In this document: piece after piece, positions 53,941 to 64,000 of the stretch
How positions within the stretch are numbered: the first letter of the stretch is position 1
Layout: each line of letters starts with the position of its first letter
Assembly: GCA_014529385.2 (NCBI GenBank)
Contig: CM043944.1
Span: 56,431,268 to 56,495,267 of the forward strand
Source: Adiantum capillus-veneris
Lineage: Eukaryota > Streptophyta > Polypodiopsida > Polypodiales > Pteridaceae
DNA length: 64,000 nt
Reading direction: 5' to 3'
Program-made: the position numbers and the translations under genes
Notes under the pieces: generated by a model
Database searches by the model: none
What the model saw: the letters and a program-made list of their open reading frames with translations, nothing else
Told to the model about the DNA's origin: nothing

Positions 53941-55599
53941 GTTACTAAATAACATAGTCCACCACTTGTCCAACCTACTTCGAAGGTGGTTTGTAGTTCC
54001 ACCACTTGTCCAAGCTAGCTCTACTAAAACAAGCTATCTCTATTGTTTCAAGGTCAATGTGTGAATGGAGTGTAGCTACTATGTCTAATAGCATGAATGG
54101 TTTGGGGAAAAGGTCCACCACTTGTCCAACGTACTATCCGTTGTATTATGGAGGCTTTAGCCCAAGGTGTCTTGAAGGTCCACCACCTGTCCAAGCTATC
54201 TCTATTGTTTCAAGGTCAACGTGTGAATTGAGTGTAGCTACTATGTTTACTACCATGGATGATTTGGGGCATAGGTCCACCCCTTGTCCAACCTACTATC
54301 CATTGTGTTATGGAGATTTTAGCCCAAGGTGGTTTAAAGGTCCACCACCTGTCCAAGATAGTTCTATTGAAACAAGCTATCTATGTTGTTTCAAGGTCAA
54401 TGTGTGAATGGAGTGTAGCTACTATGTCTATTACCATGGATGTTTTGGGGAAGAGGTCCACTGCTTGTCTAACCTACTATCCATTGTGTTATGGAGGTTT
54501 TTGCCCTAGGTGGTTTGAAGGTCCACCACCTATCCAAGCCAGATCTATTGAAGAAGCTATCTCTATTGTTTCAAGGTCAATGTGTGAAAGGAGTGTAGCT
54601 TTTTTTTTACTACCATGGACCTTTTTTTTTTTAAAGGTCCACCCATTGTCCAACCTACTAATCATTGTGTTATGGAGGTTTTAGCCCAAGGTGGTTTAAA
54701 GGTCCACCATTTGTCCAAGCTAGCTCTATTGAATAGTCCTGTCTCTATTGTTTGAAGTTCATATTGTGAATGGAGTGTAGCTACTAGGTTTACTACCATG
54801 TATGGTATGGGGGAGAGGTCCACTACTTGTCCAACCTACTATCCATTGTGTGCTAGAGGTTTTATTCGAGGTTGGTTTGAAGGTTCACCACTTGTCCAAG
54901 CTAGGTAAATTGCACAAAGCTATTCAAATTCAATGTGTGAATGGAGTGTAGCTACTTTGTTTACTACCATGGATGGTTTGGGGCAAAGCTCCACCACTTG
55001 TCCAACCTAGTATTCATTGTGTTATGGAGGTTTTAGCCCAAGATTGTTTGAAGGTCCACCTCCTGTTCAAGCTAGCTCCATTGAAAGAAGCTATCTCTAT
55101 TGTTTCAAGGTCAATGTGTGAATGGAGTGTAGCTACTTTGTTTACTACCATGGATGGTTTGGGGTAGAGTTCCGCCACTTGTCCAACCTACTATCCATTG
55201 CGTTATAAAGGTTTTAGCCCAAGGTTGTTTTAAGGTCCACCACCTATCCAAGCTAGCTCTATTGAAAGAATCTATCTCTATTATTTGAAGGTCAATGTGT
55301 GAATGGAGTGTAACTACTATGTTTATTACCATGGATATTATGGGGTAGAGGTCCACTACTTGTCCAACCTACTATCCATTGTATTATGGAGGTTTTCCCC
55401 CAGGGTGGTTTCAAGGTGGACCACCCATTTAAGCTATCTCTAATGTTTCAAGGTCAATGTGTGAATGGAGTGTAGCTACTATAGGTTTAGCCCAAGGTGG
55501 TTTGATGGTCCATCACCTGTCCAAGCTAGCTCTATTCGTATCTCTATTTTTTGAAGGTCAATGTGTGAATGCAGTGTAACCATTATGTTTACTACCATG
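53941..55599. repeat. tandem satellite, about ten units of about 180 bp
   Basis: The phrase CAA(T/C)GTGTGAATGGAGTG recurs at about 54055, 54218, 54398, 54578, 54760, 54931, 55112, 55293, 55455 and 55559 (steps 163, 180, 180, 182, 171, 181, 181, 162, 104). Each unit also has GTCCACCACTTGTCCAAGCTA (in pieces), TACCATGGATGGTTTGGGG and TATGGAGGTTTTAGCCCAAGG. The array begins 25-30 bp upstream of the first acceptor of the broken gene and is cut on the right by gypsy copy 3. Plus-strand frames through it (54006-54684, 54973-55167) are by-products of the 180-bp period. Confidence 0.93.
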
Positions 55600-55771
55600 T
55601 GTCAGGACACGGGTCCTGTACCCTAAGAACTAGGCTAGGCAAGGACTACGGCCAAGGGCCGGGCTAGGCAGTGTGGACAGGGGATCCTTCTAGGGCAAGG
55701 GGCTAGGAGCCCACCTATAAAGGGAGGTTGGGAGGAGGATCCAAGAGAGCCTAGTTGCCTAGTTTCTTACA
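55600..55771 (+). repeat. 5' LTR of gypsy family B, copy 3
   Basis: 172 bp, TGTCAGGACACGG to TTACA, with CCTATAAAGGG (TATA-like) near 55715. It inserted within a satellite unit at TACTACCATG. Confidence 0.88.
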
Positions 55772-55772
55772 C

Positions 55773-55784
55773 TGGTATCAGAGC
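55773..55784 (+). promoter_or_regulatory. primer-binding site, initiator-Met tRNA
   Basis: TGGTATCAGAGC, exact. Confidence 0.92.
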
Positions 55785-56635
55785 TTGGGACTCTCTTCCA
55801 CTCTCTCTCTAGGCGTGGTCATCTTTGGCCCCTAAAATCATGCCCCTTTTGTGAGAACCACTGCTTTTTAAGGTCCTTTTCCAATTTTAGCTGTTTTTCT
55901 TTCTAAATCGGGCAGTTCTTCCTGTTTTGGAACCCACTGTGTGGTGCATGAAATCGGGTGGAGTTGAGCTTGAAGGGGGCGCCCTGTGGAGGAGGGAAGA
56001 GATACGAGGTCGCGACCATAGCTGGCCTGTGCAAGCCACAAGGTCATCATCACCCTCGTCGTTGAAGACTGCTCGCTACCTGCGCTCAAAACACTTGAGA
56101 TTTCACATTCAAAAGGGCCTTGGGCCATTGAATTAAGTCTTGGCCACTCTCAACGGCCCTTCCCACGAGTCTTCTCACCAAGGGGGCGGCATAAGCAAGT
56201 ACCGACAAGCTTCTAGTGAAGCAAGCCGAGCAGTTCGACCAACCTAAAATCACGACGACCTTCCCAAGGTCTGCCTGCAAAAATTACAGTATTTATTGCG
56301 TTTTCGCAACGACTTCAAAGCACCATCCGAGTCGAGCATACTCGGTAACCATAGCTTCGCCGAAGGACGTCCAGCTTGTCGACGACAACTTCTAAGTTTT
56401 CAAACAGTATCCAACATCACGGAGTCACGGATTGCTCAAAGCCTTGACGACCAACAAAATTAGCACGGCTAATTATCGGCTACGGTGCAAACTAAGACTA
56501 TGAGAGTATTTTTTGGAAATCAAAGCGGAGTTAGCACGACGATTCACTACTACGACACGGTGTAGCTACACCTTGCAAGGGCGACTGACATGAGGTATTT
56601 TTTTCTGAGTGCTTCTTATACTGCACTGTGTAGCC
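55785..56635 (+). other. leader of gypsy family B copy 3
   Basis: About 850 bp, the same length as in copy 1 (812 bp). No uORF or motif could be supported; the frames at 55868-56280 on both strands are shadows. Confidence 0.5.
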
Positions 56636-57765
56636 ATGGATTCGAATATCAACACGAATTTCGATTTTGAGCAAAGTATTCCCGCTCCTGCCAATGATGG
56701 CTCGCGGCCGGATACTCTCAAGGAGAGTACCCGCGACGCTACGACAGGAGAAGATACTTATGAATTGCTCGACATTCAGGAATTTCGTGCACTTCAAAAA
56801 CGCATGACAGTCATGGACGAAAATTTTAAGGCTTTAAATAAAAATGTTACTAAACTTTCTATTTAGTCATTCAATTGCTGCAACAGCAGACCAAGGGTCC
56901 GGCTGACACTCACATGCATGAGCACGTTGGAACACAAGGGCAAGGCCCAATTAATGAAACACTACATACTCTCACTGCCAAAGAGGTAGATGATTTATTG
57001 AAAAATTTCAAACCACCAGTTTTCAAAGGCGAAGACCGGGACCGCAATAAGGATGCAGTGACCATCTTTCTCAGTAAATGGGATGGAATTCACGCCTTAC
57101 GGCGCACTCCGGATGCAGTAAGAGCTCTGCAAACGAGCCTAACTCTGGAAGGCAAGGCCTACAAGTGATGGATGTCTCTCAAGGAGAAGAACATCATACC
57201 ACAGAGTTGGGCAGCCTTTGAAACAATGTTCAGCAAAGGAGTTTTTTCCTACCAATGAGGCAGATCGGAATTGGACCGATTGGGACACATGTTCCATGCG
57301 CCAATATCCATCACTCCTTGAATATATCTCTCACTATCAGGACGTTATCCTCAAGTTGGAAGGATTGGATACCTTTCAGCAAGTACGAGGGTTCATCCGA
57401 GGTCTGACTCCAGAACTTAAGAAGTATGTCAAGACCCAAGACCCTAAAACACTTGAGAAAGCCATAGTGAAAGCACATATTCATGATGACCCTCATGATA
57501 AGAAAATACATAATAGTCACGTGCCTGCTAGTACACATAATAATACACGCACTCAGTACGGGCACACTAAACAAAAATTTATAGTTGCTAATTCAGATGC
57601 ATCTAAAAAACCCAAGGGGTCCAGGGGTCCTCTCTCTCCTGAGGAATTTGATAAGGCAAAGAAAGAGAAGTTATGTTTTCAATGCTTAGGAAGAGGCCAT
57701 GGCAAAAAGGATTGTCCCAAGGGGAAATTTGCTGCCCAGGGGAAGGAGAAAGCAGTGCACACGGT
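56636..57765 (+). pseudogene. gag of gypsy family B, copy 3
   Basis: Start ATG at 56636 (MDSNINTNFDFEQ). Frame open to a stop at 56864, open again 56875-57168 (another stop, TGA, in YKWWMS), then a frameshift near 57235 and open to 57750 within the 57218-58234 frame. It carries FLPTNEADRNW (partly), LLEYISHYQDVILKLEGL, FIRGLTPELKKYV and an intact CCHC knuckle (CFQCLGRGHGKKDC, about 57675-57717). Only three lesions, so this is the least damaged gag of the family here. Confidence 0.88.
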
Positions 57766-58234
57766 GCAACCACTGCCTCTCGAGTCTTCCTCCAAGTTTT
57801 CTACAGTGGAAGTAACACACACTGAGGTGGTGCATGAATGCTGTCTCACAGCTTCCATGTGGAAACAGACCTTTGGACCACATGAGTTAGTACGTATGCA
57901 CGGATATTTGCAAGGGCACAAGGTGCGCATCTTGGTAGATGACGGTGCTACGCACAATTTCATCAATTATGGATTGGTGAAAAAACTCAAACTGCCTCAA
58001 ACTCCGAGTACCCACCGCTACAAGGTAGCAATGATGAATGGACATGACAGTGAAGTATGGGATACTCAATGTAGAGTTGTTCCATTGGAAGTACAAGGGT
58101 ACTCTACTTGTTTGGATTTTCAAGTTATGAACATGGAAAGGGCTGATGTGGTTCTTGGTAGGGAGTGGTTACATAGCCTAGGACCATCACTGAAGCGTAG
58201 CTATGAGCACAAGAGTTTGATGTTTGATTCCTAG
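57766..58234 (+). pseudogene. protease of gypsy family B, copy 3
   Basis: Active-site segment ILVDDGATHNFINYGLV (D-D-G-A-T) at about 57929-57980 and the C-terminal [12 protein letters not shown] at about 58150-58185, both in one open frame shared with gag. Ends at a TAG at 58232. Confidence 0.85.
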
Positions 58235-58243
58235 GGCGCACAT

Positions 58244-59817
58244 GTGTTGTTGTTAGGAGAAAAGGATATACCATCATCACCACTGCTTTGTACTGCTGAG
58301 CTGATACAGCTCGTTTCTAATAATGAAATAGAACAGGTTTTCTTGTGTTACTCACTGTCTCATTTTCTTTCCAATCTTGAGTCTGTTGAACATTCCTCAA
58401 CGCCGCATGCTTCTCTCTCCTCTATTCCACCAATTTCTAATTCTACACAAGCAAAAGTTGCTAATCAGTTACAACAATTGTTAAAAGAATTTCAAGATGT
58501 TTTTCCTAATGATTTGCCATCAGGTTTACCGCCGACACGTTCAGTGCAACATGGCATTGACGTGGCTGCAGGCTGTAAGCCTGTTATAGTAAACCACCAT
58601 ACCGTACGAGTTACTCAGAGGCTACTGAAGTAGAACGTCAGCTTGCTGACTACCTTAGCAGAGGGTTTATACAACCCAGTTCTTCCCCATGGGCTTCGTC
58701 TATACTTTTGGTGAAGAAAAAGGACGGAAGTATCCGCATGTGCGTAGACTACCGAGGTTTAAATGCGGTGACAATTAAGAACAAATACCCATTGCCAAGG
58801 GTCGATGAGTTATTTGACAAGTTAACGCATAAACAAATTTTTTCAAAAATTGATTTGAGGTCAGGATATCACCAAGTCCGTATTCGGCTTGTTGATATCC
58901 CTAAGACTGCATTCCGAACACGGTTTGGACATTATGAGTTTTTGGTGATGCCCTTTGGGTTAACCAATGCGCCCGCAACTTTCATGACACTTATGCATAG
59001 TGTCTTGAAACCATATCTGAGCAAATTTGTCATTGTGTTCCTCGATGACATACTAGTTTACAGTGCTTCTGAAGAAGAGCACTTGCAACATCTCAGACAG
59101 GTGTTTGAGTTGTTACGTGCAAACAAGTTATATGCCAAGGAATCTAAATGTGATTTTCTCAAGGAAGAAATTCAATATTTAGGGCATGTTATTTCAGCAA
59201 ATGGCCTGTACATGGATCAATCCAAAGTGGATACCATCCGGAAATGGCCACCTCCTAAAAATCTGGAAGAATTACAGATCTTCTTAGGCTTTGCAGGTTT
59301 TTACCGAAGGTTTATTAAAAACTATGCTCACCTTGCTGTACCTATGACGGACCAACTCAAAGGCAAAGGTAAGTCTTTTCAGTGGGGTGCCGCTCAACAC
59401 CAGAGTTTTGAAACACTCAAGGATGCATTAGCTACAGCTCCTATACTAGCTATTGTCGATCCTTTGAAACCATTCGTTTTGGAAACGGATGCCAGCGACC
59501 GTGCTATTGGAGCAGCCCTGTTACAAGACGGACGGCCAATTGCATTCGAAAGAAAGAAGCTGGATGCAGCTCAGCAGAATTACTCTGCTTACGAACGTGA
59601 ACTCTATGCAATAGTGTCTACCTTAAAGACATGGCGTCACTATTTGTATGGTGCTCAGTTCGAGATTGTGTTTGACCATGAAAGCATCAAATGGTTTACA
59701 CAACAAACAGATTTAAAGGGTCGAAAAGCCAGGTGGGCCGAGATCCTTAAGGAATATGACGCCAAGTTAAGGTATCGCAAAGGCCGATACTATAAAGTGG
59801 CAGATGCTCTCAATTGA
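58244..59817 (+). pseudogene. reverse transcriptase-RNase H of gypsy family B, copy 3
   Basis: Frame 58244-58633 covers the linker and QDVFPNDLP; one frameshift near 58590. The frame 58708-59817 (369 codons) is intact: [50 protein letters not shown] with D113-D114, [25 protein letters not shown]; then RNase H with ETDASD (D261), [14 protein letters not shown] and [14 protein letters not shown]. It ends in a stop in place of the VADALSR Ser/Arg (ADALN-stop). This is the best preserved polymerase in the window, but gag and the linker are broken, and integrase is interrupted. Confidence 0.9.
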
Positions 59818-59862
59818 ATGCCAGAGATTAATTCGCTATTGGTCACAGAACTTCGTAGTGAA
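59818..59862 (+). pseudogene. end of gypsy copy 3 at the insertion site
   Basis: MPEINSLLVTELRSE matches copy 1 (MPEINSLLFTELRSE, about 14503-14545). Homology stops at GTGAA (59858-59862), where the next LTR starts. Integrase of copy 3 is not in the window. Confidence 0.85.
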
Positions 59863-60930
59863 TGTTGAAAGGTCAACCTTTCAACAACGCTTCCACAAAG
59901 ATTCCATAAAGATCCCTCAAAGATTCTCTAAAGATTCCAAATAAAGATGCTGATGAAGTGATGAAGACGAAGATGGATGCTGTAATGTGAAGATACAAGC
60001 TCATGGACATCATCAAATATCCCGTTATTATCATTTTGAGCCATTACGGCCACTTTTGTAATGTTTACGGGAACTTCATATTTTAAGTCAACAATTGTAT
60101 TGAGGCCACAGATGCTTGTTGGATGAGCAAAGCCAGCTCACGGTGTTGTAATTAAGCTCTATAGAAGCCTAGGGACAAATAAGGTCATTTTGGTCAGACA
60201 TTAGGTTTTCTAAGGCTTAGTATATAAGCCAAAACCTAAAGCTTTGTAAAGAGACTTCTAATAAATCTGATCTTCGGTGTCGTTGGGAGACTGTGAGAGA
60301 GTGAGAGAGTGTGTGTGTGTGTGCTACAAGAGCTATGGTGGTCAGAATCGTAAACGGAGAGCAGCAGTGTGTTGCCCATGAGGAGAGGTATGCGTTGATG
60401 CTTACATCACGCGCGTTCGTCTGTGTTTTGGAAGATTCACCCGCGAGCTACTTTTGGAGTTTCGGTGAGTAACTTTTGTCTGTTTTTGCATTTCAGCATA
60501 GCCACGCGATCAGAGCGAGTAGAGCTACACATTAGGCACTTTAGTTTTTGAAAATGTAGACCTGCAAAAACCGGCTAGACATCCTACGCGTTTTCTGCAC
60601 GGAGGGTATTGAGTAGGTTTTTTTGGTCACGGACCTTAGGGAGAGTGGCCTATTGGTGTTGATAGGATATCCCTCAAGTTTCGTAACGTTTCGAGAATGT
60701 CTAATGGGCTTTTGGCTTGTGGTAGCATCATAGGAGACTCTCACATTCACAGAACCGATGACATGTAGAGTTGATATCTCTGTAGGAAGTAGTCATTAGT
60801 CGGTCTAGTAGAGGTTGACACCTTTTTCTTGCTTCCACGCGCTTGCGGGTCGAGCTTCGTCCTCAGTTGACATTATATGTTAGGTGAGTTCTCGCTATGC
60901 TAACGTCTGTCGCAGCGTACCCGTCCAACA
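59863..60930 (+). repeat. 5' LTR of a large Tat/Ogre-like gypsy element
   Basis: 1068 bp from TGTTGAAAGG to GTCCAACA, directly before a tRNA-Asp primer-binding site. The first 24 bases fold back: arms TGTTGAAAGG and CCTTTCAACA around TCAA. TATATAAG at 60220-60227 and AATAAA at 60260-60265 are likely promoter and poly(A) signals. Contains half of the leader palindrome at 60577-60590. Confidence 0.85.
60220..60227 (+). promoter_or_regulatory. LTR TATA box
   Basis: GTATATAAG in the LTR, about 40 bp upstream of an AATAAA signal, in a position typical of the U3/R boundary. Confidence 0.6.
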
Positions 60931-60931
60931 T

Positions 60932-60950
60932 TGGCGCCGCTGCCGGGGAG
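60932..60950 (+). promoter_or_regulatory. primer-binding site, tRNA-Asp type
   Basis: TGGCGCCGCTGCCGGGGAG; matches the complement of plant tRNA-Asp(GTC) 3' end except for one base (C for T at position 9). This site is used by Tat/Athila-type gypsy elements and supports that assignment. Confidence 0.85.
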
Positions 60951-61462
60951 GAGAGCCCTAAGTAGGTGACCGAGACTAGTCCTTGAGGATAGAGGTCCCT
61001 CTGGCTTGCCAGAGTATATTCATTCTTTTAGATAGGATCGGAGAGCGGTGGACTCTTTTGGTCTTAGAGGGAGTCTAGGGAGTGTGTGTCTGGCCTGGAT
61101 CTTCCGTCTTAGGTAGTAGTTAGTTGTGGTGTAGAGAGTAGGAGTTGGAGTGGTAGATGTGGTGGTAGGTTGACTTGAGAGTCTGTGTGAGGCTAGGAAG
61201 CAACCAAGTCATCAAAATCACCATCTCACATTGATGAGTAGGAGTAGGGTAAGTAGGATATCTTGATTGATGATCTAGAGTACTTTATGCATGTCTTATT
61301 TGCTATTAGGCTCATCAGAAAAGTGGAAAACGCTAAGTAGGAAAGACGGTAAATTGTGTTTGGAAGCTGATTTGAAGTCCAAAAGTTTCTATGATTATTG
61401 CTGAGAACTCTAGAGAGCATAGGGAATACTAGTGCCAGAAAAAAATTGCATTTTAAGACAGT
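60951..61462 (+). other. start of the Tat-like leader
   Basis: GT/AG-rich non-coding sequence. No gene. The minus-strand frame 61226-61468 has no family features. Confidence 0.55.
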
Positions 61463-63160
61463 AGACATCCTACGTGTAGGATGTCTCTAGGCACTTTTGG
61501 CAGGGAATTTGGGAAAATTGAGGTTACCAGTGTGTTCAGAAGGGGGGGTTTACCCTAAGTATACATTGAAACTAAAGTTTTGACCAATTCTTGACACCCA
61601 AAAGACCAAAGACGGAGTGTCAAAAACGCGAAAACAAGAAACTTAAGATTCTGAGCACAATTTTGCATAAAAACTGGTAGGGATGCTTGAAAAGTAGTGC
61701 TCAAGACTTGGGGATGCCTGTGGAGGAATTCTGCCACAAATTTCATCAGTAGACATCCTACGCGTAGGATGTTTAGAGAGTGATTTTGGAAGCAAAAATC
61801 AAATTTTGGCATCATACCCATATTCTGCATGTTGTGTTGGACACACACACCAAAGCTCATGTCATTTGGACATATAGACTGAGAGTTAAGGGGATGTTAC
61901 TCTTTCAGAGAAATATTTTCCCAAAAGTGGTGATTCTGAGCATTTTTGACATCCAAAATTTGCTGTGATCACATATTCTTGTTATATGCATCAAGAAGCA
62001 CCTTGGGTAGAAACAAAAGTCCATTCTGAGAAAAAAAGACATCCTACGCGTAGGATGTCTACAGGGTGATCTGGTGGAAATTTTGAAATTCTGAGTTGAC
62101 CAGTGTGTTCAGAAGGTAGGTTTTACCCTGTTTTCACCTGGAAGGGGGAACTTGACCATATCTTGATAGGATAAGTCCAGATAGACTGAAATTGCTAGAC
62201 ATCCTACCCAAATTGTGCCAAGGCATTATTCCAAGACCAAAACCATAGGATGGCTACAGGAGCATGATCTGCATGATATATTGAGTGACTGAGAGAGTTT
62301 TCATCTCATTTGGGGAAGAAAAGGGGGTCCTAAGCAGACTTTAGCACTTTTTACTGAAAAAGACTATAACAGCTAAAATTGGAGTCTTTTGAAATCCAAA
62401 CCAAAATCTGAGCATACCACTGGGTTGCTGACATCAAGGGGAAGCTTTGGGTCAAGTCTGGGGTCAAACAGGCCAAAAAGACATCCTACACGTAGGATGT
62501 CATATGTGTGATTTTGCACTCCAAACTCTATTTTGAGCATACCATTGTGATCAACACCTTAAGGAGAGTCTGTAGTTCAAATTTGGGGCAATTTTGAGCA
62601 GTTAGACATCCTACTCGTAGGATGTCTAACGCATAATTCTGAAACCAAACTTCAAACTGTGGACATAGCAGGGTGTTGTATAGCCTTAGGCAAGCCTCCT
62701 AGTCAAATTTGGTCCAATTTGGAGTTGATTTGACTTGGGAATTCATCAGAACAGACATCAGGCTTTTGGAGCAGATTCTGGATCATTTGACCAGCCATAG
62801 GTGTCAAAATCAAAAAGTAAAAATAGCTGTGAGTTAAGCACATCAAGGGGAAGCTACAGTGCAAGTTTGAGCTGAAACAGAGCAAAAAGACATCCTACGC
62901 GTAGGATGTCTCCAGCTTGATTTAGGACTCCAAACCAACTTATGAGCACACCATTGTGATTAGCACATCAAGGGGAAGCTGGGGTGAAAATTTCAAGTCA
63001 TTCTGAGCAAAAAAACATCCTACGCGTAGGATGTCTCAAGGCCATTCTTAGGTCCAAATGAAATTTTGAGCATACCATTGTGTTGCTGGACTTAAGGGGA
63101 GTCTCTGGACCAAATTTTGTTAAATTCTGAGCATATAGACATCCTACGTGCAGGATGTCT
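61463..63160. repeat. palindrome-bearing tandem repeat array in the leader
   Basis: Eight copies of a 24-bp palindrome start at 61463, 61751, 62037, 62479, 62604, 62888, 63013 and 63137. Arms are AGACATCCTA and TAGGATGTCT; the four central bases vary (CGTG, CGCG, CGCG, CACG, CTCG, CGCG, CGCG, CGTG). A ninth copy (62197-62255) has arms separated by 39 bases. Steps are 288, 286, 160, 282, 125, 284, 125 and 124, so modules of about 125 and 160 bp alternate. Between palindromes are repeated phrases such as GAGCA(T/C)ACCATTGTG and AAGGGGA(A/G)(G/T)CT. Confidence 0.93.
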
Positions 63161-64000
63161 GTAGGCCAGTTTTAGGGTCCAACTGTAATTTTGATCATAC
63201 AGGAGTGTTCTCAGTGTCACAGAGATCCCAAATCTTTTTTCAAATTTGAATTTGGATTCATTTTCACCAATCTAAACTGCATTTCACTGTTTTGGCCATA
63301 ACTTTCATATCAAAACGTAGCTTGAGAGTGACACTACAGATCTTAGAGCAGAACATGAGCTAAATGTATGCCTACGGCAACCGTTTAGTTCAACTTTGAA
63401 AAAAACATCGTTTAAGGCCTCAAAATGTATCCGGAAGTGAGGGGTGTTTAAAACCGACAGCTCGAAAGAATTGTGAGAAAACGGTCACGGTTTTTGAAGA
63501 CTGCTAAGTTAGCAGATTGAAATTATCTTTTGGGAAAACCATTGGTCACCCGCTGGAAGGTGCTCAAGGAACAAGTGTGGCCGTTAAAGGTACATCAAGG
63601 ATTTCTGCATTCATTGTGAAAAAGTTTGCCAGCTAAATTGAATGTTGTAGATTGTGTGCTAAAGTGAACACATGTTAGCTCTACTCAAGAATCGCTACAA
63701 AGGGAGCAGTCGTTGCAGTATAATGGTAAGTTGCATAACTTATCACAGTGCTTCCACTAGATCGAGGCCTGCTAAAAAGCTCTAGGAAAAGCAAGCAGCC
63801 AGACAAGACAGTATCAGTCTTGGCAAGCAAGGGAGCTAAGAAGTTCAAGCAAAGCCCAATTCAGAAAACTCAGAGATTAAGGCATCCACAAAAGCTGAAG
63901 GACCTCAAGCGAAAAAGACCGACACAAGGGTGCTAATAATTTTTATTAGCATTGAGGCAAGCAATTAGAGCTATCACTGAACAGGTACAACAAGGGAGTC
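63161..64000 (+). other. end of the leader and possible first ORF of the Tat-like element
   Basis: Non-coding until about 63720. From the ATG at 63723 a basic protein segment begins (STRSRPAKKL in one frame, then a stop; another frame 63748-63936 is Lys/Arg-rich). This may be the damaged start of gag, whose remainder is beyond the window. Not assigned with confidence. Confidence 0.35.

Noticed and set aside
54006-54684. Plus-strand ORFs with AISIVSRSMCEWSVAT repeats
   Set aside because: Satellite unit of 180 bp is divisible by three, so the repeat reads as a repeated peptide; no start context or other coding sign.
61463-63160. CRISPR-like array (regularly spaced palindromic repeats)
   Set aside because: Spacing of 125/160/285 bp, repeat-derived spacers, plant LTR retrotransposon context and no cas genes. 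It is a leader repeat array, not CRISPR.
63721-63750. Tiny intron (ATG/GTAAGT...TATCACAG) at the start of the Tat ORF
   Set aside because: Only about 23 bases, below the minimum length for plant splicing; the match to splice consensus is probably chance.

Overview
This window looks like part of a large, repeat-rich nuclear genome of a land plant. The evidence is: many Ty1/copia and Ty3/gypsy LTR retrotransposons with plant-type primer-binding sites (initiator-Met tRNA, and one tRNA-Asp site), a LINE remnant, a broken EF-1alpha gene that still has an intron, long CT/GA/CA/TA microsatellites, and very low gene density. I cannot name the species; a fern or another large-genome vascular plant would fit. 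Almost every coding stretch is a mobile-element remnant, and most are broken.

Layout. 1-3245: decayed Ty3/gypsy element. 3250-10385: LTR-like repeats (one inverted pair), small tandem repeats, a gypsy integrase remnant and an unrecognised ORF. 10386-15162: copy 1 of a chromovirus-type gypsy family (family B), cut off in integrase by another LTR (15163-15619). 15620-18411: mostly unrecognised. 18412-21000: copia element with an open gag-protease-integrase frame, abutting an oppositely oriented copia fragment (21060-22203). 22204-35440: a four-layer nest. A minus-strand LINE is split by gypsy family B copy 2 (22435-34378). That element is split by a minus-strand copia deletion derivative (26567-32931), whose LTR is split by a small GAG-only element (28947-32632). 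Target-site duplications of TTATG and GATTT bound the two inner insertions exactly, and CCCAT/CCCAC bounds the outer one. 35480-38460: non-coding. 38461-39712: EF-1alpha pseudogene. 39716-43880: microsatellite-dense stretch with one plausible 79-codon ORF. 43900-48000: copia and gypsy fragments. 48863-53917: a broken multi-exon minus-strand gene joining a long N-terminal region of unknown function, an FCP1-like domain and a SAP-like C-terminus. 53941-55599: tandem satellite of about 180 bp. 55600-59862: gypsy family B copy 3, the best preserved. 59863-64000: 5' LTR and leader of a large Tat/Ogre-like element.

The most unusual structure is in that last leader (61463-63160). Eight copies of a 24-bp palindrome, plus a ninth copy with its arms pushed apart, sit inside a 125/160-bp repeat array. 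The 10-nt arms are far better preserved than the surrounding repeat, and half of the motif also lies in the element's own LTR.

No tRNA, rRNA, CRISPR or bacterial-type feature was seen. All identities and motif counts were judged by eye.
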